A stretch of DNA of 64,000 bases from NCBI RefSeq assembly GCF_900460525.1, contig NZ_UHIY01000001.1:992001-1056000 (forward strand), read 5' to 3'. Positions within the stretch are counted from its first letter, which is position 1. Every line of letters starts with the position of its first letter. This document shows, piece by piece, positions 25,303-34,580 of this stretch. Position numbers and translations under genes: made by a program. The DNA comes from Yersinia kristensenii (GTDB lineage Bacteria; Pseudomonadota; Gammaproteobacteria; Enterobacterales; Enterobacteriaceae). The notes under the pieces are model-generated. The model saw nothing but the letters and a program-made list of their open reading frames with translations, was not told the origin of the DNA and did not search any database.

Positions 25303-26256
25303 ATGATCGAACTGAAACACTTACGCACCCTACAAGCTTTGCGTAATACCGGCTCCCTGGCGGCGGCGGCAACACAGCTTCATCAGACCCAATCGGCCTT
25401 ATCCCACCAATTCAGTGATTTGGAACAGCGCCTGGGTTTTCGTCTGTTTGTGCGTAAAAGCCAGCCGTTACGTTTCACGACTCAAGGTGAGATCCTGTTA
25501 CAACTGGCGGAACAAGTGTTGCCACAAATCAAGCAAGCGCTGCAAACCTGCAACGAACCACACCAAACCGCGCTGCGTATCGCCATCGAATGCCATAGCT
25601 GTATTCAGTGGCTCACACCGGCGCTGGATAATTTCCACAAAAACTGGCCGCAAGTATCGATGGATTTCAAATCAGGCGTGACATTCGATCCTCAGCCGGC
25701 CTTGCAGCAAGGAGAGCTGGATTTAGTACTCACATCTGATATTTTGCCGCGCAGTGGCCTGCACTATTCGCCGATGTTTGATTTTGAAGTGCGCCTGGTG
25801 CTGGCTCCCGACCACCCATTGGCCAATAAAGCCCGTATTGAGCCGGAAGATTTGGCGCAAGAAGTGTTGATGATTTACCCGGTACAGCGCCAACGGTTAG
25901 ATGTCTGGCGGCATTTCCTGCAACCGGCGGGGATCAGTCCCTCACTGAAAAATGTCGATAACACCTTACTGCTCATTCAAATGGTTTCAGCACGGATGGG
26001 GATCGCCGCCCTACCACACTGGGTGGTCGAGAGCTTCGAACGTCAGGGATTAGTGGTTACAAAAACACTGGGAAATGGTTTGTGGAGCCGGTTATACGCC
26101 GCTGTCCGTGATGGAGAGCAGCGCCAACCGGTTACTGAAGCTTTTATTCGTTCGGCCCGGCAACACGCTTGCGATCATCTGCCGTTTGTAAAGAATGCGG
26201 AGCGATCCAACGGCGGTGCACCCATAACGAAGCCATTATCACAATTGCCCCAATGA
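25303..26256 (+). CDS. metR: LysR-type regulator of methionine synthesis MetR
   Basis: The homocysteine-responsive activator of metE and other met genes. 317 residues, as in E. coli. The N-terminal winged helix-turn-helix (about 1-60) includes [20 protein letters not shown]. The effector domain contains [20 protein letters not shown] and [19 protein letters not shown], nearly identical to E. coli. The last 113 bp overlap, tail to tail, the 3' end of yigM on the other strand. Confidence 0.97.
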   Translation: MIELKHLRTLQALRNTGSLAAAATQLHQTQSALSHQFSDLEQRLGFRLFVRKSQPLRFTTQGEILLQLAEQVLPQIKQALQTCNEPHQTALRIAIECHSCIQWLTPALDNFHKNWPQVSMDFKSGVTFDPQPALQQGELDLVLTSDILPRSGLHYSPMFDFEVRLVLAPDHPLANKARIEPEDLAQEVLMIYPVQRQRLDVWRHFLQPAGISPSLKNVDNTLLLIQMVSARMGIAALPHWVVESFERQGLVVTKTLGNGLWSRLYAAVRDGEQRQPVTEAFIRSARQHACDHLPFVKNAERSNGGAPITKPLSQLPQ

Positions 26257-27043
26257 TAAAGCTGGGCCAATGGGGTTTCTCTTGCCAAATGGCCAGATTC
26301 ACCAGTAGCCCAGCCGGAACATGCACGTTATTCATGATACCCAAGGTGCCAGCATCCACTTGTGTCGCGCCATAGTTCCACATGAAGTAGCCCAAAGCAG
26401 AAGCGCCGACACCGAGCCACACCAACACCCCCCACTGCAATGAGGTGGTCGGCAGTTTTTGTGGATTGCCGAAAATAAACCAGGCGATGACGGCGACGAC
26501 CAGAGCGCCGACATAAAACCATGAAAAAGCCACATGCTGCGGGATCGGGTGCACTTCCATCAGCCTTTTGTAACCCACTTGTCCGATGGCAAAACAGATA
26601 TTAGCCGCCTGAACCAATATCAATCCCCACCAAAAATGTTCGCTTAAATGGTCATAACGAATGATTGCCGCCCCGACCACCGCCAGCAAAGCACTCAGGG
26701 CATAGCCCCACCGCAAGCGCTGACGCCGCAATACATCATAGATTAATGTGACATACAGTGGGGTCATTACGGTGAATAGCAGGAACTCCGGCACACTCAG
26801 GTAGAGATAGGCACGGAAGACAAACAAGTACATGATTCCTAACTGAATTGCACCCACCACCATATACAATAAAATCACCCGCCAGTGAATATTGCGCCAA
26901 CGCAGGAATGGCAAAAAGACCAGCGCCGCCAGCCCGACCCGCATTAGCACAGAGAACCAGCTATCCACCTGGCCGGCCAGATATTCGCCAATCAGGCTAA
27001 AAGAAAAAGCCCATAAGATGGTGGTGATAATCAGTAAAAACAC
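26144..27043 (-). CDS. yigM: EamA-family transporter YigM (biotin transporter in E. coli)
   Basis: A ten-span inner-membrane carrier of the carboxylate/amino acid/amine (EamA/DMT) type; E. coli YigM has been reported to import biotin. [67 protein letters not shown] and ASLWVHRRW align with E. coli YigM. No ATG lies at the expected N-terminus. GTG 27043 gives [15 protein letters not shown] and exactly 299 residues, the E. coli length. A TTG at 27130 would add 29 residues with no family support. Convergent overlap with metR. Confidence 0.88.
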   Translation of the reverse strand: MFLLIITTILWAFSFSLIGEYLAGQVDSWFSVLMRVGLAALVFLPFLRWRNIHWRVILLYMVVGAIQLGIMYLFVFRAYLYLSVPEFLLFTVMTPLYVTLIYDVLRRQRLRWGYALSALLAVVGAAIIRYDHLSEHFWWGLILVQAANICFAIGQVGYKRLMEVHPIPQHVAFSWFYVGALVVAVIAWFIFGNPQKLPTTSLQWGVLVWLGVGASALGYFMWNYGATQVDAGTLGIMNNVHVPAGLLVNLAIWQEKPHWPSFIIGAIVIMASLWVHRRWIAPHSLQTADDRKRVAGPNE

Positions 27044-27198
27044 AATAAATTGGCTCAATAAGATGACAATGCGCCATTGTAGCGGAAGCGGAATATAATT
27101 TTTGCGCGGAGTAGGTTTACATCTGATCAATAATAAGCCAAACGAATCCTGTCCGCAGGTAGGGACATGATTCGCTGGTGAAAACTTATCTTCTGCGG

Positions 27199-28158
27199 TT
27201 AAGGCATTCCGACGCCAATAATGGTCAGAATCAATGGGGTGGTGACTGCGGCCAAAATCGTCGACATCACTAAACTGGCGGCGGCAGGGCCGGTTAGCAC
27301 ATTAAATTGACGTGACATCAGATAAACATTTACGCCAGTTGCCATTGACCCAAGCAATACCACCACCTGTGTTTCCAGCACCGGTAAATCCATCGCCCAC
27401 GCCAGCGCCCATATCACCATCGGCTGCACTATCAGCTTAAGAAAACAGATCGCACTGCTGATTTGCCAGCCCTCACTCACGCGGTATTCCGCCAGCCCCA
27501 TTCCTAGCACAATCAATGACAGCGGCGGAGCCACCTGCCCCAGCATAGTGACCGGTTGGTCGATAAATTGCGGCAATTGCAAACCGGTCAGGCTGAATAA
27601 TGTGCCGGAAATAATACCTATAATCAATGGGTTGGTCAGCACGCTGCGGGCTGTCTTGGCAAACCCGGCTAATGTCGGCGAACCATTGCGCGCCCACTCC
27701 ACTGAAATGGTCACTAATGTCCACAAAATCAGTCCGTTAAACACCAAGACCAGCGCCACTGCCGGGATAGATTTCTCCCCCAGCATAAGGGTGGCAATGG
27801 GCAGCCCCAACATCACATTATTGGAAAAAATCCCGCCGAGGGCAAACACCGAGCCGGACACGCCATCCAGATGAAATACTCGGCTGGCCACAATGCGCCC
27901 GATGATAAATACCACCAGGCAACTGCCAAAAAAGGCAATCAGTAAGCGAGCATCAACCGCCGGGCGTTCGGAGAAATCGCACATCATGCGAAACAGCATG
28001 GCAGGTAACGCGAGGGAGAACACAAAGCGGGTCAAACCATCAGTAATCGTGGACGGCCACTGACCAAATCGCACCAAACAGTAGCCCAGTGCGAGTAGAA
28101 CAAACAGCGGTGAAGACAAGACAATCTGGTGCCAGAGCGAAATAACAAAGGCGGGCAT
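27199..28158 (-). CDS. AEC family transporter (auxin efflux carrier/malonate type)
   Basis: A 319-residue inner-membrane protein of the AEC (PF03547-type) family, with about ten hydrophobic segments split by a central hydrophilic loop. Family features include ALGYCLVRFGQW, the GIFSNNVMLGLPIATLMLG segment, TNPLIIGIISG, and a C-terminal GSMATGVNVYLMSRQFN. Bacterial members move malate, malonate or unknown anions, and the substrate cannot be inferred here. AGGAAG lies 8 nt before the ATG. The gene stands between yigM and the ERIC element, at a join between two regions that are apart in E. coli. Confidence 0.85.
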   Translation of the reverse strand: MPAFVISLWHQIVLSSPLFVLLALGYCLVRFGQWPSTITDGLTRFVFSLALPAMLFRMMCDFSERPAVDARLLIAFFGSCLVVFIIGRIVASRVFHLDGVSGSVFALGGIFSNNVMLGLPIATLMLGEKSIPAVALVLVFNGLILWTLVTISVEWARNGSPTLAGFAKTARSVLTNPLIIGIISGTLFSLTGLQLPQFIDQPVTMLGQVAPPLSLIVLGMGLAEYRVSEGWQISSAICFLKLIVQPMVIWALAWAMDLPVLETQVVVLLGSMATGVNVYLMSRQFNVLTGPAAASLVMSTILAAVTTPLILTIIGVGMP

Positions 28159-28236
28159 GGTTCACTTCCTGTCAAACCGGGCCAGATCAGCCCGTAAATG
28201 TAAGAATGGCTGACCTGCTCTGTTTCCTGTTCTGTT

Positions 28237-28378
28237 TATATCAAAGTCATTGGAGTTCGAGGTAGGCAGCAAACGAGCTAACCCCGATGAGCATACTGAC
28301 TTTAAAATCAACGACAAGTATGTGATTCGGGTGAGTGAGCGCAGCTAACGCCCCTGTAGCTTCAAGGACGAGGATATA
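28237..28378. repeat. ERIC (enterobacterial repetitive intergenic consensus) element, 142 bp
   Basis: An imperfect inverted repeat running from TATATCAAAGTC to GACGAGGATATA. The central arm AAGTATGTGATTCGGGTGAG (28316-28335) matches the ERIC core AAGTAAGTGACTGGGGTGAG at 17 of 20 positions. The opposite arm has GAGCTAACCCCGATGAGCAT, the diverged partner. ERIC elements are non-coding, non-autonomous and common in Yersinia. The last 17 bp form the end of the ugpQ reading frame, including its stop. Confidence 0.85.
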
Positions 28379-29102
28379 TTAAATCTATACGGTCAGTACA
28401 GATACAATCAACGCCCCAACTTAACAATTCCTGCGCCCGCGCCGGTTGGTTGACGGTATACACTAAAATACGCAGCCCAGCGGCTTTGAGTAACGCCACC
28501 CGCTCGGCGGTCAGTTGTTTGTGATTGATGTGCAAAGAGACGCAATCCAACTCGCGGGTCATTGCCAGCCAGTTGTCATCCCATTTATCCAGTAATAAAC
28601 CGCGCGGCAGCTCAGGTGCAGCTTGCTGTGCTGCGGCTAATGCATCAAACGAAAATGACGATAACAAGGGCGGAATCGCCTGACCTTGCCACAATAGGCG
28701 CGCCGCCAAAGCAATGGCACGGCCGGTGGGGATTTCAACCCCGATGGTCGGTTTAATTTCAATATTCGCCGCCATGCCGTACTGGGCACAGCGAGCCGCC
28801 ACCTCAGAGAGCAGAGGCAAGCGCTCCCCCTGAAATGCCGGGCTGTACCAGTCACCGGCATCCAGCTGAATCAGCTTTTCCCAGGGTAAATCTCCAGCCA
28901 CACCCCAGCCATTGCTGGTTCGCTCCAGTGTGTCGTCATGCAGTAGGAATATCTGGCCGTCTTGCGATAACTTGGCATCAAACTCAATCATTTTGTGGCC
29001 GTGACGCGCGCCCACATCAATTGCTGCCAAGGTATTTTCGGGTGCTAATGAGCCGCCGCCGCGATGGGCAACAAGGGTAGGATAAGGCCAGTTTTTACTC
29101 AT
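28362..29102 (-). CDS. ugpQ: Glycerophosphodiester phosphodiesterase UgpQ
   Basis: The cytosolic GDPD that hydrolyses diesters imported by UgpBAEC to sn-glycerol-3-phosphate plus alcohol. 246 residues. The GDPD signature is [19 protein letters not shown] near the N-terminus, then [23 protein letters not shown] and NIEIKP. The core ends at [12 protein letters not shown]. The final YPRP and the TGA stop are read from the terminal arm of the ERIC element. Last gene of ugpBAECQ; its ATG overlaps the ugpC stop as ATGA. Confidence 0.95.
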   Translation of the reverse strand: MSKNWPYPTLVAHRGGGSLAPENTLAAIDVGARHGHKMIEFDAKLSQDGQIFLLHDDTLERTSNGWGVAGDLPWEKLIQLDAGDWYSPAFQGERLPLLSEVAARCAQYGMAANIEIKPTIGVEIPTGRAIALAARLLWQGQAIPPLLSSFSFDALAAAQQAAPELPRGLLLDKWDDNWLAMTRELDCVSLHINHKQLTAERVALLKAAGLRILVYTVNQPARAQELLSWGVDCICTDRIDLIYPRP

Positions 29103-30187
29103 GATTCCATCCGTAGTCCGCTTTCTGAATCAAAAAAGTGCAACGCCGCAGGCGGCAGATACAAGTGCAACACACTGCCCACCGCGGGCATTTCTTCATG
29201 GGATAAACGGGCGATAAGACTCTGACCGCCCCACAAACCATGGGCCAAATTATCCGCGCCCAATAATTCGAGTGTTAATAAAGCCAGCGGCACACTCTGC
29301 GCTGAGGTTTTTTGCTGAGATACCCTTTGCTGAATATGCTCCGGACGGATACCCAGGGTCAAGCGCCGATCGGCCCATTGCGGCCGTGGTACTTCCAGCG
29401 GCAGGGTCATACCATCAGATAAAATAAAGGCGCGCCCATCCGGACTGACAGTTCCGGCTAGCAGGTTCATCGCCGGTGAGCCGATAAAACTGGCGACAAA
29501 CAGAGTCGCGGGCCGCTGATAGACTTCACTTGGTGTGCCAATTTGCTCCGCCACACCTTTGTTCATCACAATCACCCGCTGCGCCAGCGTCATAGCCTCA
29601 ACCTGATCATGAGTGACATATAAACTGGTGGTTTTTAACCGCCGATGTAGTTGTTGCAGTTCAAGGCGCATCTGCACTCGTAACTTGGCATCCAAATTGG
29701 ACAGTGGCTCGTCGAATAGAAACACCGCCGGTTCGCGCACAATGGCGCGGCCCATCGCCACTCGTTGGCGCTGACCGCCGGATAGTTCGCGCGGCTTGCG
29801 CTTCAATAGCGGGCCTAGCTCCAGAATTCGGGCGGCCTCATCGACGCGCTGGCGGATCTGTTCTTTGCCAAAACCGCGAATTTTCAGGCCATAGGCCATA
29901 TTGTCAAACACACTCATATGGGGATATAGCGCATAGTTCTGAAACACCATGGCGATGCCGCGATCTTTGGGTTCCAGATCAGTTACCCGCTGATTATCAA
30001 TATAAATATCGCCGCCGGTGGTGCGTTCAAGCCCCGCGACCATACGCAGCAATGTCGATTTGCCACAACCGGATGGGCCGACCATCACGATAAACTCGCC
30101 ATCCGCGACATCTAAATCAATCTGCTTTATCACCGGCGTCACACCGTCATAAGATTTGGTTACTGCTTGAAGCTTTAAACATGCCAT
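29099..30187 (-). CDS. ugpC: sn-glycerol-3-phosphate ABC transporter ATP-binding protein UgpC
   Basis: The ATPase subunit (a homodimer) that powers the UgpAE channel. 362 residues. Walker [11 protein letters not shown]-loop [12 protein letters not shown], signature [16 protein letters not shown], Walker [17 protein letters not shown] and switch His in YVTHDQ are all intact. The C-terminal MalK-like regulatory (TOBE) domain begins near [21 protein letters not shown] belongs to it. It lies 6 bp after ugpE and overlaps ugpQ by 4 bp. Confidence 0.97.
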   Translation of the reverse strand: MACLKLQAVTKSYDGVTPVIKQIDLDVADGEFIVMVGPSGCGKSTLLRMVAGLERTTGGDIYIDNQRVTDLEPKDRGIAMVFQNYALYPHMSVFDNMAYGLKIRGFGKEQIRQRVDEAARILELGPLLKRKPRELSGGQRQRVAMGRAIVREPAVFLFDEPLSNLDAKLRVQMRLELQQLHRRLKTTSLYVTHDQVEAMTLAQRVIVMNKGVAEQIGTPSEVYQRPATLFVASFIGSPAMNLLAGTVSPDGRAFILSDGMTLPLEVPRPQWADRRLTLGIRPEHIQQRVSQQKTSAQSVPLALLTLELLGADNLAHGLWGGQSLIARLSHEEMPAVGSVLHLYLPPAALHFFDSESGLRMES

Positions 30188-30193
30188 ATCAGG

Positions 30194-31039
30194 TTACTTC
30201 TCACTGTCTACCAGGCCGCGAACAAACCAGCGCTGCATCAGAAGGACCACCGCGACCGGTGGAATTAATGTCAAAATCATTGCTGCCATCACCTGATTCC
30301 ACTGGGTTGGAGCGCCCGAGCTGGAAATCATGCTTCTTATTCCCGCCACCGCCGTGCCCATTGAAGCATCACTGGTAATCAGGATTGGCCAGAGATATTG
30401 GTTCCAACCATAGATAAAAGTGATAACAAACAGAGCCGCCAAATTGGTTTTGGACAGCGGCAAGACAATGTCCCAGAAGAAGCGCATGGCCCCTGCGCCA
30501 TCAATACGAGCGGCTTCCAATAACTCATCCGGCAAGGTCATGAAGAACTGGCGGAATAAGAAGGTTGCGGTAGCGGACGCCATCAGCGGCAGAGTCAGGC
30601 CGGTGTAGCTGTCCAGCATATCCAGGTTGGCAATCACTTGAATAGTCGGGAAAATGCGCACTTCCACCGGCAGCATTAAGGTCAGAAAAATCAACCAGAA
30701 AAACAGATTGCGCAGCGGAAAGCGGAAGTAAACGATGGCATAAGCAGACAGCATCGAGACCGTGATTTTGCCGACGGTAATCGCAAACGCCATCACAAAG
30801 CTGTTAAACAGCATCAGCCCAAAGGGGGCGCTGTTATTGCCCACACCGGTATGCCAAATATGGCTGATGTTTTGCCATAAATGCGGCCCAGGGATCAGGG
30901 TCATGGGCACCTGAAACACCTGAGTGTCATCCAGAGACGCCGCGACAAAAGCCACATACAACGGGAACAGGATCAATAGCACGCCGATAATCAGCATGAC
31001 ATGGCAAAAGATATCCAGCCCACGGCGATTCTCAATCAT
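30194..31039 (-). CDS. ugpE: sn-glycerol-3-phosphate ABC transporter permease UgpE
   Basis: One of the two inner-membrane permeases of the Ugp importer. 281 residues, six spans. The EAA loop that contacts the ATPase is seen as [28 protein letters not shown]. The C-terminus carries [13 protein letters not shown], typical of the MalG-like permeases. Its ATG overlaps the ugpA stop as ATGA, so the two permeases are translationally coupled. Confidence 0.97.
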   Translation of the reverse strand: MIENRRGLDIFCHVMLIIGVLLILFPLYVAFVAASLDDTQVFQVPMTLIPGPHLWQNISHIWHTGVGNNSAPFGLMLFNSFVMAFAITVGKITVSMLSAYAIVYFRFPLRNLFFWLIFLTLMLPVEVRIFPTIQVIANLDMLDSYTGLTLPLMASATATFLFRQFFMTLPDELLEAARIDGAGAMRFFWDIVLPLSKTNLAALFVITFIYGWNQYLWPILITSDASMGTAVAGIRSMISSSGAPTQWNQVMAAMILTLIPPVAVVLLMQRWFVRGLVDSEK

Positions 31040-31923
31040 TGGTAACGCACCTTACGCTCAACAAAGCGGAACTGGATAACCGTCAAACCAATCACCAGCA
31101 ACATCAGCACAACTGACTGAGCCGCTGAACTGGATAAATCCAACCCGGTAAAGCCTTCACGGTAAATTTTATAAATCAGGGTGGTAGTCGCCTGTACCGG
31201 GCCGCCGCCAGTCGCCGCATCAATCACAGGGAAAGTGTCGAAGAAGGCATAAACCAAATTCACCACCAGCAGGAAGAAGCTCACCGGTGAAATCAGCGGT
31301 AACACCAAATTGAAGAAACGGCGCACCGGCCCCGCCCCATCAATAGCCGCCGCCTCAACCAATGAGCGCGGGATAGATTGCAGTGCCGCAAGGAAAAATA
31401 AGAAGTTATAACTGATTTGTTTCCACACCGAAGCCAGCACCACCAAGAACATCGCCTGCCCACTATTTTGTGCGTGGTTCCAGTTGTAGCCCAGTGTGGC
31501 AAGGAAATGGGTTATCAATCCCAGCCCCGGATTGAACAAAAATATCCACAATACTGCGGCCACAGCAGGGGCCACGGCATAAGGTAAAATCATTAAAGTT
31601 TGATAGATGCGGCTGCCACGTAACACGTAATCCACCATCGCCGCCAGAAATAGCGACACCACCAGACCGATACCCGCCACCAGACCGCTGAAAATGAGCG
31701 TGGTATAAAACGAGGCCAAATAGTATTCATCGTGAAACAGCGCAATAAAGTTACTCAACCCGACAAACTGGCTGGAGAGGCCGAATGGGTCCAGCATCTG
31801 CACCGAATACCACAGCGCTTCACCCGCCGGCCATAAGAAGAAAACAGCGGTAATGGCCAGTTGCGGTAATACCAACAGGTAAGGTAACCAACTACAGGAA
31901 AAACCGGGACGGGAAGATGACAT
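31036..31923 (-). CDS. ugpA: sn-glycerol-3-phosphate ABC transporter permease UgpA
   Basis: The partner permease of UgpE. 295 residues, as in E. coli. The N-terminus [27 protein letters not shown] is the first membrane span with the typical sugar-permease lead. The EAA loop is [28 protein letters not shown], and FVERKVRY ends the protein. It is separated from ugpB by a 164-bp gap with an 11-bp-stem hairpin, which probably sets a higher level of the binding protein. Confidence 0.97.
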   Translation of the reverse strand: MSSSRPGFSCSWLPYLLVLPQLAITAVFFLWPAGEALWYSVQMLDPFGLSSQFVGLSNFIALFHDEYYLASFYTTLIFSGLVAGIGLVVSLFLAAMVDYVLRGSRIYQTLMILPYAVAPAVAAVLWIFLFNPGLGLITHFLATLGYNWNHAQNSGQAMFLVVLASVWKQISYNFLFFLAALQSIPRSLVEAAAIDGAGPVRRFFNLVLPLISPVSFFLLVVNLVYAFFDTFPVIDAATGGGPVQATTTLIYKIYREGFTGLDLSSSAAQSVVLMLLVIGLTVIQFRFVERKVRYQ

Positions 31924-32029
31924 AGAATTAACCGTTTATCGGACGTGGGTCAATTAGCTCTAGAGCACCAATCGAAAACACCACGTTCAGATTCAATACA
32001 GTACCAAACTATTTGGCGTGACTGGCACA

Positions 32030-32066
32030 GCCAGTTTGGGGGCGAAAATCACCGGCCCAAACTGGC
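32030..32066. repeat. Intra-operon hairpin between ugpB and ugpA
   Basis: GCCAGTTTGGG (32030-32040) and CCCAAACTGGC (32056-32066) form a perfect 11-bp stem with a 15-nt loop. There is no T-run on the minus strand, so mRNA processing or 3'-end protection of ugpB is more likely than simple termination. Confidence 0.7.
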
Positions 32067-32087
32067 AAATAAAGTCGCCAAATAATA

Positions 32088-33407
32088 TTACTTGTTGGTT
32101 TGCTCGAAGCGGCGCAACAACACATCACCTCGCGACACAGCGGTATCTAATGCTTGTTGTGGCGTTTTCTTACCCGTCCAAACACCTTCCAACTCTTCAT
32201 CTACCACGGTACGAATCTGTGGCATATTGCCCAGACGTAAGCCCTTGGTGTACGGCAATGGCGGCTTGTTCAACATTTGGCGAGTAGCAACATCAGCACC
32301 TGGATTCTTGTCATAGAAACCCTGTTGCTTCGTCAACTCATAAGCGGCGGTGGTGATAGGCAAGTAGCCGGTCTTCTGGTGCCATTCGGCAGCAATTTCC
32401 GGTTGAGTCAGGAATTGCAGGAATTCAGCCACACCCTTATAAGTATCTTTATCTTTACCATCCATCACCCACAGGCTAGCCCCACCAATAATGGCGTTTT
32501 GTGGCGCGTTTTTCTCATCGGCATCGTAAGGCATCATACCCACGCCGTAGTTAAATTTGGCGTAATGGCGGATATCGGCAAGAGAACCGGAAGAGGCGGT
32601 GGTGATGGCACAGTCGCCGTTATAGAACTTGGCTGTCGATTCATCTTTGCGACCAAAATAGGTAAAATCGCCTTTTTTGTTCATATCCGACAGCAATTGG
32701 ATATGTTTAACCTGCACTGGTTTGTTGAATTCCAATACAGCATCAGTGCCATCAAAACCATTATTACGGCTGGCAATTGGCTGACCATGCCAGGCGCTGA
32801 AGTTTTCAATTTGAATCCACCCCTGCCAACCGCTGGCGTAACCACAAGTTGCCCCCGCAGCACGTAATTTTGCGGTGTCTTCGGCCAGTTCTTGCCATGT
32901 TTTAGGCGGTTGATCTGGATTCAGACCGGCTTTCTTAAATGCATCTTTGTTGTAATACAGCACCGGTGTAGAGCTGTTAAACGGCTGAGATAATAAGTGG
33001 CCGGTTTTGGCATCGGTGTAATAACCCGCAACCGTTGGGACGAAGACGGATTCATCAAACTTAATATCGGCGTCTTTGAATACCTGGAATACCGGCTTGA
33101 TGGCCTTACTCGCCATCATGGTCGCGGTGCCCACTTCATAGACCTGCAAGATAGCTGGGGCTTTCCCTGAACGGAAAGCAGCAATACCCGCCGCCAGACT
33201 TTGTTCGTAGTTACCTTTATAGACCGGTACAATTTTGTAATCGGTATGCGACTGGTTAAAGCGATCAGCTAATGAGTTAACTTCGACCCCTAACTCTCCC
33301 TCCATGGAATGCCAGAAAGGAATTTCAGTGACCGCCATTGCATTAGCACTGAATGCCAAGGTTAGCGCGACACAAATCGACGTTTTACGAATAGTGTTGT
33401 TAAACAT
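32088..33407 (-). CDS. ugpB: sn-glycerol-3-phosphate periplasmic binding protein UgpB
   Basis: The periplasmic receptor for glycerol-3-phosphate and glycerophosphodiesters. 439 residues. A signal peptide ([25 protein letters not shown]) ends at AMA before [15 protein letters not shown], the conserved ligand-facing opening of the family. [38 protein letters not shown] and [11 protein letters not shown] follow. First gene of ugpBAECQ; Pho boxes lie upstream, fitting induction by phosphate starvation. Confidence 0.97.
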   Translation of the reverse strand: MFNNTIRKTSICVALTLAFSANAMAVTEIPFWHSMEGELGVEVNSLADRFNQSHTDYKIVPVYKGNYEQSLAAGIAAFRSGKAPAILQVYEVGTATMMASKAIKPVFQVFKDADIKFDESVFVPTVAGYYTDAKTGHLLSQPFNSSTPVLYYNKDAFKKAGLNPDQPPKTWQELAEDTAKLRAAGATCGYASGWQGWIQIENFSAWHGQPIASRNNGFDGTDAVLEFNKPVQVKHIQLLSDMNKKGDFTYFGRKDESTAKFYNGDCAITTASSGSLADIRHYAKFNYGVGMMPYDADEKNAPQNAIIGGASLWVMDGKDKDTYKGVAEFLQFLTQPEIAAEWHQKTGYLPITTAAYELTKQQGFYDKNPGADVATRQMLNKPPLPYTKGLRLGNMPQIRTVVDEELEGVWTGKKTPQQALDTAVSRGDVLLRRFEQTNK

Positions 33408-33921
33408 ATCTAGCCCCTGAATAAATCTGTCTGGCTCATCTCAATTAACTGCGGTGGATGAGCGAAATAAATCAGTTTTTGTTCGAAAGCAAACATGACA
33501 TCGTTTCATGACAGAAATATAACTTTCAGATGACATAAAAATGACAAAAAGTAAAAATAAATACCAAAACCTCTTTTAATTTCGCCACTATTCGCTAATG
33601 AAATGAGTTTTTTAACAAAAGTAACAACAATTCAATCAGGAATTTCCCGATGAAAACAATAAAAATATAAATATCTATTAGATATTTATTTGATCGTTAA
33701 ATTACTATTGATTTTATTTCCTTAAATTGGTTGTATTATTATTGATGCTCCTCTAACTCACATGTTAATGTTTGTTCGCCTTGTGAGCGCACTATATTAA
33801 CATGATTATATTAACACCCTCGTTATTGTTATTTTATATAACTCACAAGAGCGACCCAAGGAAATAATGCCCATTCATTTCTTGAATGGGGTTTAATACA
33901 AAGGACTCTCAGGTATCTATG
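33408..33921. promoter_or_regulatory. Divergent ugpB/fimbrial regulatory region
   Basis: A 514-bp, markedly AT-rich non-coding gap. The ugpB side holds the Pho boxes. The fimbrial side holds a direct repeat TATATTAACA (33793-33802 and 33807-33816, 14 bp apart). It also holds a short hairpin, CCCATTC...GAATGGG (33870-33890), in the presumed 5' leader of the pilin mRNA. No invertible element was recognised. Confidence 0.55.
33508..33547 (-). promoter_or_regulatory. Pho box array upstream of ugpB
   Basis: On the minus strand TTGTCAT-TTTT-ATGTCAT (33547-33530) is a full 18-bp Pho box with two mismatches to CTGTCAT-N4-CTGTCAY. A further repeat CTGTCAT at 33514-33508 lies exactly two 11-bp PhoB units downstream. 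The position 100-140 bp before the ugpB start fits PhoB activation, as known in E. coli. Confidence 0.75.
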
Positions 33922-34407
33922 ATGAAAAAAACTCTATTATCTATTATTACTGTAGCAGTATTGGCCAGCAGTACTATTGTTTGTGCACAACCATTCAATA
34001 AAGATATACCGGTTACAGCAGAAATTAATGGTTCAATCAGCATGACAAAAGGTAATGGTGATGCATTGAATGATATTGCCTTGGACTATGATCACGCCAG
34101 CAATGATGGCACTTATGAATATATGGAGAATGTTACGATAGTGAGTAACACTGGGGCTAAAGTCAACATCAAGCTCAGAAACCCACTGGTTCTAGAAGGT
34201 GATGCTGATGGTGAGGTAAAAACATTTAATGATGTAGTTGTGCAATTAGGGCGATCCCAACTCAATGGGGCGGGGACAAGTTTCGTTTTAGGTGCTCATA
34301 ATGAGCTAAACCAGGCGTTAACTATAAGAGCTAAAAAACCCGCAGAAGCCCTATCTGGTGAAACATATACAGGCACGCTTCAGCTTACTATCGAAGATGA
34401 TATTTAA
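33922..34407 (+). CDS. Alpha-class (CS1/CFA-I type) major fimbrial subunit
   Basis: 161 residues from ATG 33922 (AGGT 7 nt upstream; an ATG at 33919 and a longer frame to 33886 are less likely). Signal peptide MKKTLLSIITVAVLASSTIVCA, then QPFNKDIPVTAEINGSISM. The pattern VTAEI...NGDALNDIALDY..., a central VKINIKL-like strand and the C-terminal SGETYTGTLQLTIEDD matches CfaB/CooA-type pilins (VTASVDP..., NYSGVVSLVMT). No cysteines form a pilin disulfide in the mature part, as is usual for this class. It is the first gene of the operon, followed by a strong hairpin. Confidence 0.8.
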   Translation: MKKTLLSIITVAVLASSTIVCAQPFNKDIPVTAEINGSISMTKGNGDALNDIALDYDHASNDGTYEYMENVTIVSNTGAKVNIKLRNPLVLEGDADGEVKTFNDVVVQLGRSQLNGAGTSFVLGAHNELNQALTIRAKKPAEALSGETYTGTLQLTIEDDI

Positions 34408-34432
34408 TCACACATCAGTTAAATAAATATAT

Positions 34433-34460
34433 GCAGTCAGGCGGTTAACCGTCTGACTGC
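34433..34460. repeat. Hairpin between major pilin and usher
   Basis: A 28-bp palindrome (arms GCAGTCAGGCGGTT and AACCGTCTGACTGC, one G:T pair) lies 25 bp after the pilin stop, without a T-run. Such structures after the first pilin gene usually stabilise the pilin message and lower downstream expression. Confidence 0.7.
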
Positions 34461-34580
34461 ATTATCCTTTGACTTAAATATATATCATCATGGTTTAATG
34501 AAAACCATCAACGCATAAAAATATATTCGTCTGAGGAGATCTGTTTCTATAAAAAACAATCAATAATGGAATGGAATCCA

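Noticed and set aside
27199..28158. Assignment of the AEC transporter to malonate or malate
   Set aside because: The fold is clear, but no neighbouring catabolic gene indicates the substrate.
32277..32867. 196-codon open frame on the plus strand
   Set aside because: It lies wholly antisense to ugpB, which is identified beyond doubt, and has no ribosome-binding site or family motif.
33408..33921. Phase-variable invertible promoter of the fimbrial operon
   Set aside because: No pair of inverted repeats flanking a promoter-sized segment and no recombinase gene nearby.
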